DNA of 64,000 bases, taken from Stenotrophomonas maltophilia. Its GTDB lineage: Bacteria; Pseudomonadota; Gammaproteobacteria; Xanthomonadales; Xanthomonadaceae. Every line of letters begins with the position of its first letter. The stretch's first letter is position 1. A program made the translations under genes and the position numbers. Below are positions 39,058 to 47,750 of this stretch, piece by piece. The DNA lies in assembly GCF_006970445.1 (NCBI RefSeq), contig NZ_CP033877.1:1620750-1684749 (forward strand), written 5' to 3'. A model generated the notes under the pieces. That model saw nothing but the letters and a program-made list of their open reading frames with translations. It was not told the origin of the DNA and did no database searches.

Positions 39058-39954
39058 ATGTTCGATACCTCGCCCCAGCTCGATTGCGCCGGCCGCATCC
39101 TGCGCCTCGACCGTGCCCAGGTCATGGGCATCGTCAATGTCACCCCGGACTCGTTTTCCGATGGTGGCGCGCACGACACGATCGAGGCCGCGGTCGCTCA
39201 TGGCCTGAAGCTGGTCGAGGAGGGCGCCGATCTGCTGGATATCGGCGGCGAATCGACCCGCCCGGGCGCAGCGCCGGTATCGGTCGAGGACGAGCTGCGC
39301 CGGGTGATTCCGGTGATCGAGCAGTTGGCGGCCCGTACCCGGGTGCCGATCAGCATCGATACCTTCAAGCCGGAGGTGATGCGCGCGGCCGTGGCCGCTG
39401 GCGCCGGCATGATCAACGACATTTTCGGCCTGCGTCAGGAGGGGGCGCTGGATGCCGCCGCTGATACCGGCGTGCCGGTGGTGCTGATGCACATGCAGGG
39501 CGAACCGGGCCACATGCAGGCCGATCCACACTACGACGACGTGGTCGCCGAGGTGCACGGTTTCCTGGTGCAGCGCCTGTTCGCTGCCGAGATGGCAGGT
39601 ATCGCGAAGAAGAACCTGTTGATCGACCTCGGTTTCGGCTTCGGCAAGACCACTGCCCACAACATGACCCTGCTGGCGCGTTCGGAGCGCTTCCTGGAAC
39701 TGGGTGTGCCGATGCTGGCCGGTCTGTCCCGCAAGCGCAGCCTGGGAGAACTCACCGGCCGTGACATGCCCTCCGAACGGGTGGCGGCGTCGGTAGCCGC
39801 GCACCTGATTGCGGTCCAGCGTGGCGCGCGCATCGTGCGCGTGCATGATGTCGCGGCCACGGTCGATGCACTGAAGATCTGGCAGGCGGTGGAAGCCGTG
39901 CCGACGCCGCGTGCCGACGCTGCGCCGACGATCCGCTGGCCGGACGAAGACTGA
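39058..39954 (+). CDS. folP: Dihydropteroate synthase
   Basis: FolP couples p-aminobenzoate to dihydropterin pyrophosphate in folate synthesis and is the target of sulfonamides. The 298-residue protein has [15 protein letters not shown] near residue 22, the pABA/pterin loops [15 protein letters not shown] near 60, the [12 protein letters not shown] and ND motifs near 100, and the conserved [18 protein letters not shown]. The substrate-binding [11 protein letters not shown] is near 220. The first ATG after the repeats, at 39058, gives the normal N-terminus. It overlaps miaA by one base. Confidence 0.95.
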   Translation: MFDTSPQLDCAGRILRLDRAQVMGIVNVTPDSFSDGGAHDTIEAAVAHGLKLVEEGADLLDIGGESTRPGAAPVSVEDELRRVIPVIEQLAARTRVPISIDTFKPEVMRAAVAAGAGMINDIFGLRQEGALDAAADTGVPVVLMHMQGEPGHMQADPHYDDVVAEVHGFLVQRLFAAEMAGIAKKNLLIDLGFGFGKTTAHNMTLLARSERFLELGVPMLAGLSRKRSLGELTGRDMPSERVAASVAAHLIAVQRGARIVRVHDVAATVDALKIWQAVEAVPTPRADAAPTIRWPDED

Positions 39955-40907
39955 TGGGCGTCGATCGGCGGCCGCTGGCGATCGCCGTGATGGGGCCGAC
40001 CGCCAGTGGCAAGACCGCCACCGCGATCGCCCTGGCACGGCAGCTGGATGGCGAAATCGTCAGCGTTGATTCGGCGCTGGTATACCGCCATCTGGACATC
40101 GGCTCGGCCAAGCCTGATGCGGCCGAGCGTGCACAGGCGCCGCACCATCTGCTGGACCTGCGCGATCCGTGGCAGACCTACTCCGCGGCCGAGTTCGCCG
40201 CAGATGCCGGCCGGGTCGTGGAAGCCATCGTGGCACGCGGCAAGATACCGATCCTGGCCGGTGGCACTGGCCTGTACTTCCGTGCCTTGTTACAGGGCCT
40301 GTCGCCGATGCCGGAGGCCGATCCGGCGACGCGCGAAGCGCTCAGCGCCGAGGCAGCCGAGCGTGGCTGGGCGGCACTGCACGCTGAGCTGGCCAAGGTC
40401 GACCCGGCCGCCGCCGCACGCATCCATGCCACCGACCCCCAGCGCATCCAGCGGGCGCTGGAGGTCTATCGCCTGACCGGTACCCCCATCACTGAATGGC
40501 AGCGTCGGCCGGGCGTGGCGCCGTTGCCGGTACGCACCCTCAAGTTGATCCTGGCCCCGCGTGATCGCGCGGTTCTGCACCAGCGCATCGAGGCGCGCTT
40601 CGACGCCATGCTGGCACAGGGCTTTCTGGATGAGGTGCGGGCATTGCGCGCGATGCCGGAAATGGCAGCCGTGGAGGCGCCTTTGGACCTGCCGGCGGTG
40701 CGCGCGGTCGGCTATCGCCAGGCCTGGGAGTACCTGGATGGGGAGGGCGATGCCGCCCGCTTCCGTGACAAGGGGATCTTCGCTACCCGCCAGCTGGCCA
40801 AGCGCCAACTGACCTGGCTGCGCGGCGAGCTTGATGCGCGCTGGTTCGACCCCCATATCGACCATGAGCGCCTGGCCAGCGCGGTGTCGACCTTCGTCGC
40901 ACGCTGA
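39954..40907 (+). CDS. miaA: tRNA dimethylallyltransferase
   Basis: MiaA adds an isopentenyl group to A37 of tRNAs that read UNN codons. The 317-residue protein has the P-loop [18 protein letters not shown], the conserved [20 protein letters not shown], and [19 protein letters not shown]. The later [14 protein letters not shown] and [15 protein letters not shown] belong to the tRNA-binding domain. The start codon overlaps the folP stop (TGATG), so translation is coupled. hfq follows 96 bp downstream. Confidence 0.95.
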   Translation: MGVDRRPLAIAVMGPTASGKTATAIALARQLDGEIVSVDSALVYRHLDIGSAKPDAAERAQAPHHLLDLRDPWQTYSAAEFAADAGRVVEAIVARGKIPILAGGTGLYFRALLQGLSPMPEADPATREALSAEAAERGWAALHAELAKVDPAAAARIHATDPQRIQRALEVYRLTGTPITEWQRRPGVAPLPVRTLKLILAPRDRAVLHQRIEARFDAMLAQGFLDEVRALRAMPEMAAVEAPLDLPAVRAVGYRQAWEYLDGEGDAARFRDKGIFATRQLAKRQLTWLRGELDARWFDPHIDHERLASAVSTFVAR

Positions 40908-41003
40908 ACCCCCGCCAGCCGTGTAACATCATCGGTCGGCGGGCGGCTCGGGGGCCGTGGCAGCCGTCGGCAACCCAATAAGAACAATAATCAGGAGTGT
41001 GCA

Positions 41004-41279
41004 ATGTCCAAGGGGCAATCGCTGCAGGATCCTTTCTTGAACGCACTGCGGCGCGAACGCGTGCCGGTTTCGGTGTACCTGGTGAACGGCATCAAGCTGC
41101 AGGGCACGATCGAGTCGTTCGACCAGTTCGTGGTCCTGCTGCGCAACACGGTCAGTCAGATGGTCTACAAGCACGCCATTTCCACGGTCGTTCCGGCACG
41201 CAACGTGAAGGTCGGTCCGGGTGGTGGTTACGTGCAGTCGGGTGAAGGTGGTCAGGCAGGTGATGAAGCAGACGAGTAA
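41004..41279 (+). CDS. hfq: RNA chaperone Hfq
   Basis: Hfq is the hexameric Sm-like protein that pairs small RNAs with target mRNAs. The 91-residue protein has the Sm1 motif region [25 protein letters not shown] and the Sm2 [10 protein letters not shown], with the start [26 protein letters not shown] as in other species. The tail is short, [24 protein letters not shown] ribosome site sits 7 bases before the ATG. hflX follows 14 bp behind. Confidence 0.97.
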   Translation: MSKGQSLQDPFLNALRRERVPVSVYLVNGIKLQGTIESFDQFVVLLRNTVSQMVYKHAISTVVPARNVKVGPGGGYVQSGEGGQAGDEADE

Positions 41280-41293
41280 TACCGGAGCGGTGA

Positions 41294-42604
41294 ATGTTTG
41301 ACCGCTCGAAAAAGGGTGAACATGCCCTGTTGATCCAGCCCCATTTCGGCAAGCTGGAAGACGATGTGCTGGAAGAGTTCGGTGATCTGGCCCGCTCGGC
41401 TGGGGCCAGCATCGCCGCGACGATCACTGCGCGCCTGGACCGTCCGAACCCGTCGACCCTGATCGGCAGCGGCAAGCTGGACGAGATCAAGGCCGCGGCT
41501 GATGCCAGCGGTGCCGACCTGATCCTGGTCAACCATGCGTTGAGCCCGGGCCAGGAGCGCAACCTGGAACGCTTCCTCGAGCGCCGGGTGATCGACCGTA
41601 CCGGCCTGATCCTGGACATCTTCGCCCAGCGTGCGCACAGCCACGAAGGCAAGCTGCAGGTCGAACTGGCGCAGCTGCGTCACCTGGCCACGCGGCTGGT
41701 GCGTGGCTGGACCCACCTGGAGCGCCAGCGCGGTGGTTCGATCGGTCTGCGCGGCCCGGGTGAAACCCAGCTGGAAACCGACCGCCGCCTGCTGCAGAAG
41801 CGGGTCGAGCAGCTGCAGAAGCGCCTGGAAAAAGTCGAAGTGCAGCGCACCCAGATGCGCCGCGCGCGTGTGCGCAGCGAGCTGCCGCGTGTGGCCCTGG
41901 TGGGCTACACCAACGCCGGCAAGTCGACCCTGTTCAACGCCATGACCGGCGCGGAGGCCTATGCCGCAGACCAGCTGTTCGCAACGCTGGATCCGACCGT
42001 GCGTCGCATCGCGGTTCCGGGCGGCAACGTGGTGCTGGCCGATACCGTTGGCTTCGTCCGCGACCTGCCACATGATCTGGTCGCCGCGTTCCGTTCGACC
42101 CTGTCCGAGGCACGCGAGGCCGATTTCCTGCTGCACGTGGTTGACGCTGCCGATCCGCACCGCGAGGAGCGCATTGCCCAGGTCGACGAAGTGCTGACTG
42201 CGGTCGGTGCCGGTGATCTGCCGCAGCTGCTGGTGTTCAACAAGATCGACCGCATCGACGGTGCAGACGTCCGCCACGATGGCCAGGACGGCGTGCCGGA
42301 CGAGTCGCGTCGTGAACGGGTGTGGATCTCCGCGCGTGACGGGAAGGGCCTGGAGCTGTTGCAGGCGGTACTGGGCAAGCGCCTGGGCCTGCAGCATGTC
42401 ACCGGCGAACTGCGCCTGCCGCCGGATGCCGGCCGCCTGCGCGCGCGCCTGCACCAGCTGGAAGTGATCCGCAGCGAGCAGGCCGATGAAGACGGTTGGC
42501 TGCTGCAGGTCGCCCTGCCGATTGCCGAAGCCGAGAAGCTGGCCGCCAGTGCCGACGGCGCGCCGATCCGGGCGCTGCTGCCGGAAAAACTGCCGGAGTG
42601 GTGA
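41294..42604 (+). CDS. hflX: Ribosome-dissociating GTPase HflX
   Basis: HflX is a GTPase that splits stalled ribosomes after heat or antibiotic stress. The 436-residue protein has an N-terminal HflX domain with TLIGSGKLDEI and VNHALSPGQERNLE, the G1 motif GYTNAGKSTLF at 204-214, DTVGFVRDLPH (G3) and NKIDRID (G4), and ends with a C-terminal subdomain. The gene follows hfq as in E. coli, but hflK and hflC are not in the window. Confidence 0.95.
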   Translation: MFDRSKKGEHALLIQPHFGKLEDDVLEEFGDLARSAGASIAATITARLDRPNPSTLIGSGKLDEIKAAADASGADLILVNHALSPGQERNLERFLERRVIDRTGLILDIFAQRAHSHEGKLQVELAQLRHLATRLVRGWTHLERQRGGSIGLRGPGETQLETDRRLLQKRVEQLQKRLEKVEVQRTQMRRARVRSELPRVALVGYTNAGKSTLFNAMTGAEAYAADQLFATLDPTVRRIAVPGGNVVLADTVGFVRDLPHDLVAAFRSTLSEAREADFLLHVVDAADPHREERIAQVDEVLTAVGAGDLPQLLVFNKIDRIDGADVRHDGQDGVPDESRRERVWISARDGKGLELLQAVLGKRLGLQHVTGELRLPPDAGRLRARLHQLEVIRSEQADEDGWLLQVALPIAEAEKLAASADGAPIRALLPEKLPEW

Positions 42605-42605
42605 G

Positions 42606-42662
42606 GTAGCACCGGGCCATGCCCGGTCCAGCCAGGTAGTGCCGGCCGCTGGCCGGCAGCTG
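42606..42662. repeat. GTAG-ended hairpin pair (SMAG-type)
   Basis: GTAGCACCGGGCCATGCCCGGT and GTAGTGCCGGCCGCTGGCCGGC stand in tandem just behind the hflX stop. Both start with GTAG, so this is a direct arrangement rather than the usual facing one. Confidence 0.8.
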
Positions 42663-42730
42663 CCAAGCCGCGGCGCGCGACATCCGCCTGTCATCTGCGG
42701 TACAACGTGCAGGTTCTTCACCCCACCGTC

Positions 42731-43231
42731 ATGCCGATGTCCATCCCTACCGACGCCGATCTCAATGCCCAGTCCGCCGCGCTCGGGCAGCGCCTGCAAC
42801 AGGCCTCGCTGCAGCTGGTAACCGCTGAAAGCTGCAGTGGCGGCTGGATCGCCAAGTGCATGACCGACATCGCCGGTTCCTCGGCATTCTTCGATTGCGG
42901 CATGGTGGTCTACAGCTATGAAGCCAAGCAGCGCCTGCTGGGCGTGCGAGCGCAGACCCTGGAGCAGTTCGGTGCGGTCAGCCGCGAGACCGTGCTGGAA
43001 ATGGTGTCCGGTGCGCTGGTCAATTCGGGTGCAGGCATCGCTGTTGCAGTCACCGGAATCGCCGGTCCCGGCGGTGGCAGCCCTGACAAGCCGGTCGGCA
43101 GCGTCTGGATTGGCTGGAAGCGCCGGGGGGGCTACGCCCGCGCCGAGCTGTTCCAGTTCGGTGGCGACCGCGAAGCCATCCGCCGGCAAACCGTGGCAGC
43201 GGCATTGCGCGGTATCGACGCCCAGCTGTGA
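42731..43231 (+). CDS. pncC: CinA C-terminal domain protein (nicotinamide-nucleotide amidohydrolase PncC type)
   Basis: This 166-residue protein is the CinA C-terminal domain, which in E. coli deamidates nicotinamide mononucleotide in the NAD salvage route. Visible marks are LVTAESCSGGWIAKCMTDIAGSS near 35, GMVVYSYEAKQRLLGV, and AVAVTGIAGPGGGSPDKPVGSVWI. No N-terminal molybdopterin-like domain is present. The start may be the ATG at 42731 or the one at 42737. It is placed upstream of ubiB and lexA. Confidence 0.9.
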   Translation: MPMSIPTDADLNAQSAALGQRLQQASLQLVTAESCSGGWIAKCMTDIAGSSAFFDCGMVVYSYEAKQRLLGVRAQTLEQFGAVSRETVLEMVSGALVNSGAGIAVAVTGIAGPGGGSPDKPVGSVWIGWKRRGGYARAELFQFGGDREAIRRQTVAAALRGIDAQL

Positions 43232-43262
43232 CATGCTGCTCCGGTAATCGTCCGGAGCACGC

Positions 43263-44948
43263 ATGATGTGGGAAACGCTGGGCACGGTCCGTGACCTGGG
43301 CCGACTGCAGGAAATCGCCGTCGTCCTGATCCGCTATGGCTTCGGCGACGTGGTGCGGCGCATCGGCCTGGCCAGCACGCTGGAGCGGGCAGGGCGCCTC
43401 CTGCACTGGAACGAGGAGCGCCAGGAACTGCTGCGGATGACCGCGCCGGTGCGTGTACGCAGCGCGATGCAGGATCTCGGCCCGACCTTCGTCAAGCTCG
43501 GGCAGGTGCTGGCAACGCGCGTCGACCTGCTGCCGCCGGAATGGATCGCCGAGCTCTCCGAACTGCAGAACGCCGTACCGGCGCTGCCGTACGCGGATAT
43601 CCGTGAGCAGCTCGAAGCCGACCTTGGCGCCTCGCCGACGCAGGTGTTCGCCTTCCTCGATGAAATCCCGATGGCCGCCGCCTCGTTGGCACAGGCCCAC
43701 CGCGCGCGCCTGCATGACGGTCGCGAGGTGGTGCTGAAGGTGCGGCGCCCCGGTATCCGCGATGTGGTCGAGGCCGACCTGCGGTTGCTGGCCCGTCTGG
43801 CCGAAATCGTCGAGGCCAGGCTGCCGGACCTGCGCCGCTATCGCCCCGCCGAGGTCGTGCAGCAGTTCACCGTATCGCTGCGCCGCGAGCTGGACTTCGC
43901 TGCCGAATGCCGCAATGCCGAGCGCATCGCGCGCAACTTCAAAGGCCGCGACGACATCCTGATTCCCGACGTGCATTGGCAGTGGACCTGCGAAAGCCTG
44001 AACGTGCAGGACTTCGTCGACGGCATTCCCGGACGCGATCTGGCCGGCGTCGATGCGGCGGGCCTGGACCGGCGCGAACTGGCACGGCGTGGCGCCGACA
44101 TCGTGCTGAAGATGGTGCTGGAGGACGGCAGCTTCCACGCCGACCCGCACCCCGGCAACATCATCTATCTGCGTGACGGCCGCATCGGCGTGATTGACTT
44201 CGGCATGGTCGGCGCGCTGTCCGAAGTGCGCCGCTTCCAGGTCGCGCAGCTGCTGCACGGGCTGGTCGAACAGGATCCGCAGGGCGTGGCCGACGTGCTG
44301 CTGGACTGGGCCGGCGGTGTGGAAGTGGACGAGAACCGGCTGCAGCATGACATCAGCCAGTTTGTCGACCAGTACCGTGGCGTGCCGCTGAAGGACCTGC
44401 GCATCGGTCTGATGCTGGGTGACATCACCCAGCTGCTGCGCAGCTACAGTTTGACCTTGCCGGCCGATCTGGCGCTGATGATCAAGGCCTTCCTGACGCT
44501 GGAAGGCATGGGCCGCCAGCTGGACCCCGATTTCGACATGGCCAGTGCTGCGCGCCCCTTTCTGGAGCGGGTGGTGCTGCAGCGCTACGCGCCCAGGGCG
44601 CTGCTCAAGCGCGGCCGGCGCAGCCTGCTGGGCCTGGTCGACTTCGCCGGCGAACTGCCACGCGACCTGCGCAAGCTGGTCCAGGCAGCCCGCCGTGGGC
44701 GCCTGCAGCTGAAGGTGGAAACCAGCGCGCTGCAGGGCTTCGGCGAGCAGGTCAATCGTGCCGCGAACCGGCTGGTGATGGGCATCGTCACCGCCGCATT
44801 GATCATCGGCTCGTCGATCGTGATGCACAGCGTTGGTGGCGTCTCCAGCCGCTGGCTGCTGGCGCTGGGCGTGTGCGGTTTCATCGGCGCCGGCTTCTGC
44901 GGCGTGTGGATCCTGTTCTCGATATGGAGAAGCGGTAAACACACGTGA
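43263..44948 (+). CDS. ubiB: UbiB-family ADCK/ABC1 atypical kinase
   Basis: This 561-residue membrane protein is of the ABC1/ADCK/UbiB family, needed for ubiquinone synthesis in many bacteria. It has the family KxGQ segment FVKLGQVLATR near 78 and the alanine-rich loop in IPMAAASLAQAHRARL. A catalytic-type loop is in SFHADPHPGNIIYL and the DFG is IDFGMVGALSE. Two C-terminal transmembrane helices follow, near residues 505-550. E. coli UbiB has 546 residues. Whether it is the main ubiquinone protein or a second family member is not certain. Its stop lies in the loop of a 13-bp hairpin. Confidence 0.85.
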   Translation: MMWETLGTVRDLGRLQEIAVVLIRYGFGDVVRRIGLASTLERAGRLLHWNEERQELLRMTAPVRVRSAMQDLGPTFVKLGQVLATRVDLLPPEWIAELSELQNAVPALPYADIREQLEADLGASPTQVFAFLDEIPMAAASLAQAHRARLHDGREVVLKVRRPGIRDVVEADLRLLARLAEIVEARLPDLRRYRPAEVVQQFTVSLRRELDFAAECRNAERIARNFKGRDDILIPDVHWQWTCESLNVQDFVDGIPGRDLAGVDAAGLDRRELARRGADIVLKMVLEDGSFHADPHPGNIIYLRDGRIGVIDFGMVGALSEVRRFQVAQLLHGLVEQDPQGVADVLLDWAGGVEVDENRLQHDISQFVDQYRGVPLKDLRIGLMLGDITQLLRSYSLTLPADLALMIKAFLTLEGMGRQLDPDFDMASAARPFLERVVLQRYAPRALLKRGRRSLLGLVDFAGELPRDLRKLVQAARRGRLQLKVETSALQGFGEQVNRAANRLVMGIVTAALIIGSSIVMHSVGGVSSRWLLALGVCGFIGAGFCGVWILFSIWRSGKHT

Positions 44949-44961
44949 GTGTGTTTACCGC
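44932..44961 (+). terminator. Perfect hairpin across the ubiB stop codon
   Basis: GCGGTAAACACAC-GTGA-GTGTGTTTACCGC is a 13-bp perfect stem, and the TGA stop lies in the four-base loop. No long U-tract follows, so it may pause or protect the mRNA end and need not terminate. A second hairpin, GGTTCCCCCCGGGAACC, follows at 44965. Confidence 0.7.
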
Positions 44962-45003
44962 AGCGGTTCCCCCCGGGAACCGCGGAATCGCTGCGCGATT
45001 CCT

Positions 45004-45099
45004 GTAGAGCCGACCGCTGGTCGGCTGCTTCTGCTCTCGCCTTTGTCTCTGCCAGCCGGGCCAAGCCGGCGACGATTGCCGAGCACGGCTCGGCACTAC
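45004..45099. repeat. GTAG-ended double hairpin (SMAG-type)
   Basis: GTAGAGCCGACCGCTGGTCGGC faces GCCGAGCACGGCTCGGCACTAC across about 50 bp. The two arms differ in sequence, so each folds on its own. It lies between ubiB and the lexA operator. Confidence 0.82.
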
Positions 45100-45140
45100 A
45101 GATGTCGCCGTGTCGTCTCCGGCACTTGCAGTCCCGCATG

Positions 45141-45159
45141 TTAGTAGTAATACTACTAA
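45141..45159. promoter_or_regulatory. LexA operator (xanthomonad SOS box)
   Basis: TTAGTAGTAATACTACTAA is a perfect 19-base palindrome and matches the TTAG-N6-TACTA form known for LexA in Xanthomonadaceae. It ends 2 bp before the lexA ATG, so bound LexA would cover the start of transcription and translation and repress its own gene. I see no second copy between lexA and recA. Confidence 0.93.
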
Positions 45160-45161
45160 CC

Positions 45162-45797
45162 ATGGACCTGACCGACACCCAGCAGGCGATCCTGCAGTTG
45201 ATCGCCGAGCGTATCGAGAGCGAAGGCGCGCCGCCGTCGCAGACTGAAATCGCGCGCGCATTCGGCTTCAAGGGCGTGCGCGCAGCCCAGTACCACCTGG
45301 AAGCCCTGGAGCAGGCCGGTGCGATCCGTCGCATCCCGGGCCAGGCTCGCGGCATCCGTCTGGTGCAGGCACCGGCGGTCGAGAAGCTGGCCGAGCCGGG
45401 CCTGCCCGACAGCGTGCTGCGCCTGCCGGTGCTCGGCAGGGTTGCGGCGGGCCTGCCGATCGGCGCGGACATCGGCTCGGACGACTTCGTGGTGCTGGAC
45501 CGGGTGTTCTTCTCGCCGGCGCCGGACTACCTGCTGAAGGTGCAGGGCGACTCGATGATCGACGAAGGCATCTTCGACGGTGACCTGATCGGCGTGCACC
45601 GCACGCGCGACGCCCATTCCGGGCAGATCGTGGTGGCCCGCATCGATGACGAGATCACGGTCAAGCTGCTGAAGATCGCCAAGGACCGCATCCGCCTGCT
45701 GCCGCGCAACCCCGATTACAAACCGATCGAGGTGCTGCCGGATCAGGACTTCGCGATCGAGGGCCTCTATTGCGGTCTGCTCCGGCCCAACCGTTGA
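45162..45797 (+). CDS. lexA: SOS repressor LexA
   Basis: LexA represses SOS genes and cleaves itself when RecA is activated. The 211-residue protein has the N-terminal winged-helix with PPSQTEIARAFGFKGVRAAQYHLEALEQAGAI and the cleavage site Ala96-Gly97 in GRVAAGLP. The catalytic Ser131 in GDSMID and Lys168 in TVKLLK follow. An earlier in-frame start would run over the operator, so the ATG at 45162 is preferred. Xanthomonads often have two LexA types, and this is the one linked to recA. Confidence 0.95.
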   Translation: MDLTDTQQAILQLIAERIESEGAPPSQTEIARAFGFKGVRAAQYHLEALEQAGAIRRIPGQARGIRLVQAPAVEKLAEPGLPDSVLRLPVLGRVAAGLPIGADIGSDDFVVLDRVFFSPAPDYLLKVQGDSMIDEGIFDGDLIGVHRTRDAHSGQIVVARIDDEITVKLLKIAKDRIRLLPRNPDYKPIEVLPDQDFAIEGLYCGLLRPNR

Positions 45798-46001
45798 CCC
45801 GTTCCATAGCGCACTACCCCGCGGTCTTTTGTGGCGATTCTCTGGTTCCACTGAGGTTGGTACGGATGTCCGATAATTCTTTTCAGAGCGCCGGGCAGAA
45901 TCTCAGCCTGTGCGATACGTCCGACCTAAAGTGAACCCATGGCAAAGAAGACCCCCAAAGACAGCACCTCCAACGACATGACCTCTTCAAGGACCAATCC
46001 G

Positions 46002-47039
46002 ATGGACGAGAACAAGAAGCGCGCCCTCGCTGCAGCTCTGGGCCAGATCGAGAAGCAGTTCGGCAAGGGCTCGGTGATGCGCATGGGCGACCGCGTGGTC
46101 GAGCCCGTCGAAGCCATCCCGACCGGTTCGCTGATGCTCGACATCGCACTGGGCATTGGCGGTCTGCCGAAGGGCCGTGTCGTGGAGATCTACGGGCCGG
46201 AATCCTCGGGCAAGACCACGCTGACCCTGCAGGCCATCGCCGAATGCCAGAAGATGGGCGGCACCGCGGCCTTCATCGACGCCGAGCACGCGCTGGACCC
46301 GATCTACGCCGCCAAGCTGGGCGTGAACGTGGACGATCTGCTGCTGTCGCAGCCGGACACCGGTGAGCAGGCGCTGGAAATCGCCGATATGCTGGTCCGC
46401 TCGGGTTCGGTGGACATCCTGGTGATCGACTCGGTCGCCGCGCTGACCCCGAAGGCCGAAATCGAAGGCGAAATGGGCGACCAGCTGCCGGGCCTGCAGG
46501 CCCGCCTGATGAGCCAGGCGCTGCGCAAGCTGACCGGCAACATCAAGCGCTCCAACACCCTGGTGGTCTTCATCAACCAGCTGCGCATGAAGATCGGCGT
46601 GATGATGCCGGGCCAGAGCCCGGAAACCACCACCGGCGGCAACGCGCTGAAGTTCTACGCCTCGGTTCGCCTGGACATCCGTCGCATCGGCGCGATCAAG
46701 AAGGGCGACGAGATCATCGGCAACCAGACCAAGATCAAGGTCGTCAAGAACAAGCTGGCGCCTCCGTTCAAGCAGGTCATCACCGAGATCCTGTACGGCG
46801 AGGGCATCAGCCGCGAAGGCGAGCTGATCGACATGGGCGTGGACGCCAAGCTGGTCGAGAAGGCCGGCGCCTGGTACAGCTACGGCGAAGAACGCATCGG
46901 CCAGGGCAAGGACAACGCCCGCGGCTACCTGCGCGACAACCCGACGGTCGCTGCCAAGCTCGAAGCCGAACTGCGCGAGAAGTTCCAGCCGACCGAAGCC
47001 ACCCGTGAGGAAGGCGACGACGAAGGCGACGACGAATAA
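46002..47039 (+). CDS. recA: Recombinase RecA
   Basis: RecA drives homologous recombination and activates LexA cleavage. The 345-residue protein has Walker A GPESSGKT (65-72), the segment [20 protein letters not shown], loop L2 with [25 protein letters not shown], and an acidic tail [10 protein letters not shown]. An AAGGA ribosome site lies 13 bases before the ATG at 46002. An upstream ATG at 45939 is in frame but has a poor ribosome site and gives an unusual extension. recX follows on the same strand. Confidence 0.96.
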   Translation: MDENKKRALAAALGQIEKQFGKGSVMRMGDRVVEPVEAIPTGSLMLDIALGIGGLPKGRVVEIYGPESSGKTTLTLQAIAECQKMGGTAAFIDAEHALDPIYAAKLGVNVDDLLLSQPDTGEQALEIADMLVRSGSVDILVIDSVAALTPKAEIEGEMGDQLPGLQARLMSQALRKLTGNIKRSNTLVVFINQLRMKIGVMMPGQSPETTTGGNALKFYASVRLDIRRIGAIKKGDEIIGNQTKIKVVKNKLAPPFKQVITEILYGEGISREGELIDMGVDAKLVEKAGAWYSYGEERIGQGKDNARGYLRDNPTVAAKLEAELREKFQPTEATREEGDDEGDDE

Positions 47040-47149
47040 GGCTTGCTGTGGGGCAGGGCGGCGCCGTCAGTGACGTCGCCCTGTCCCGCAGGTTCGAATC
47101 GCCCAGGGATGGGCAGGGCGCCACGGACGGCGCCACCCTTGGAGTATCG

Positions 47150-47641
47150 ATGTCCGACGCCGATGACATTCCCACCGGCCGCAAGCGCCGGCCGCGTGAG
47201 CAGACGCCCGTGCAACGTGCGCTGGGCCTGCTGGTCCGTCGCGAACACTCGCGCAAGGAACTAACCCGCAAGCTGACGGCCCGTGGCATCGAAGACGAAG
47301 CCGCGCAGGCGGCCGTCGCCAAGCTGACCGAGGCCGGCTGGCAGGACGACACCCGTTTTGCCGAGAACCTCGTACGGATGCGCGCGAATACGGGCTATGG
47401 CCCGATCCATGTCCGTGCCGAGCTGGGGACCCATGGCCTGGACAGTGCCGCGATTGCGGCGGCGATGGACAGTTACGAAGGCGACTGGCAGGAAAATGCC
47501 CGTGATCTGGTCCGCCGACGCTTTGGCGAGGCCGGCCCGCAGGACCTGGCGCAGCGGCGCAAGGCTGCCGATCTGCTGGCCCGACGGGGCTTCGACGGCG
47601 ACAGCATCCGCCGTGCGACCCGCTACGACCCGGATGACTGA
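47150..47641 (+). CDS. recX: RecA regulatory protein RecX
   Basis: RecX binds RecA filaments and limits their activity. The 163-residue protein is composed of three helical repeats, visible as [49 protein letters not shown], and the later [40 protein letters not shown]. The position behind recA and the length fit. A TTGGAG ribosome site precedes the ATG at 47150. alaS follows 109 bp later. Confidence 0.93.
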   Translation: MSDADDIPTGRKRRPREQTPVQRALGLLVRREHSRKELTRKLTARGIEDEAAQAAVAKLTEAGWQDDTRFAENLVRMRANTGYGPIHVRAELGTHGLDSAAIAAAMDSYEGDWQENARDLVRRRFGEAGPQDLAQRRKAADLLARRGFDGDSIRRATRYDPDD

Positions 47642-47750
47642 GACTGGCGGCGCCGGGCCTGATACCCTTTAGGTTTTCGGCGGTCCCTCGCGACCCTGGC
47701 CAACGTGGCCGGTGGTCCGGGTCCGCCGGCCCGCAGACTGCCAGCCCCCA

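Noticed and set aside
44949..45161. Upstream in-frame extension of lexA
   Set aside because: It would run through the GTAG hairpins and the LexA operator. The ATG at 45162 directly behind the operator gives the normal LexA N-terminus.
45939..46001. Upstream start for recA that adds 21 residues
   Set aside because: The ribosome site is poor and the added residues are unlike other RecA proteins. The ATG at 46002 has AAGGA at a suitable distance.
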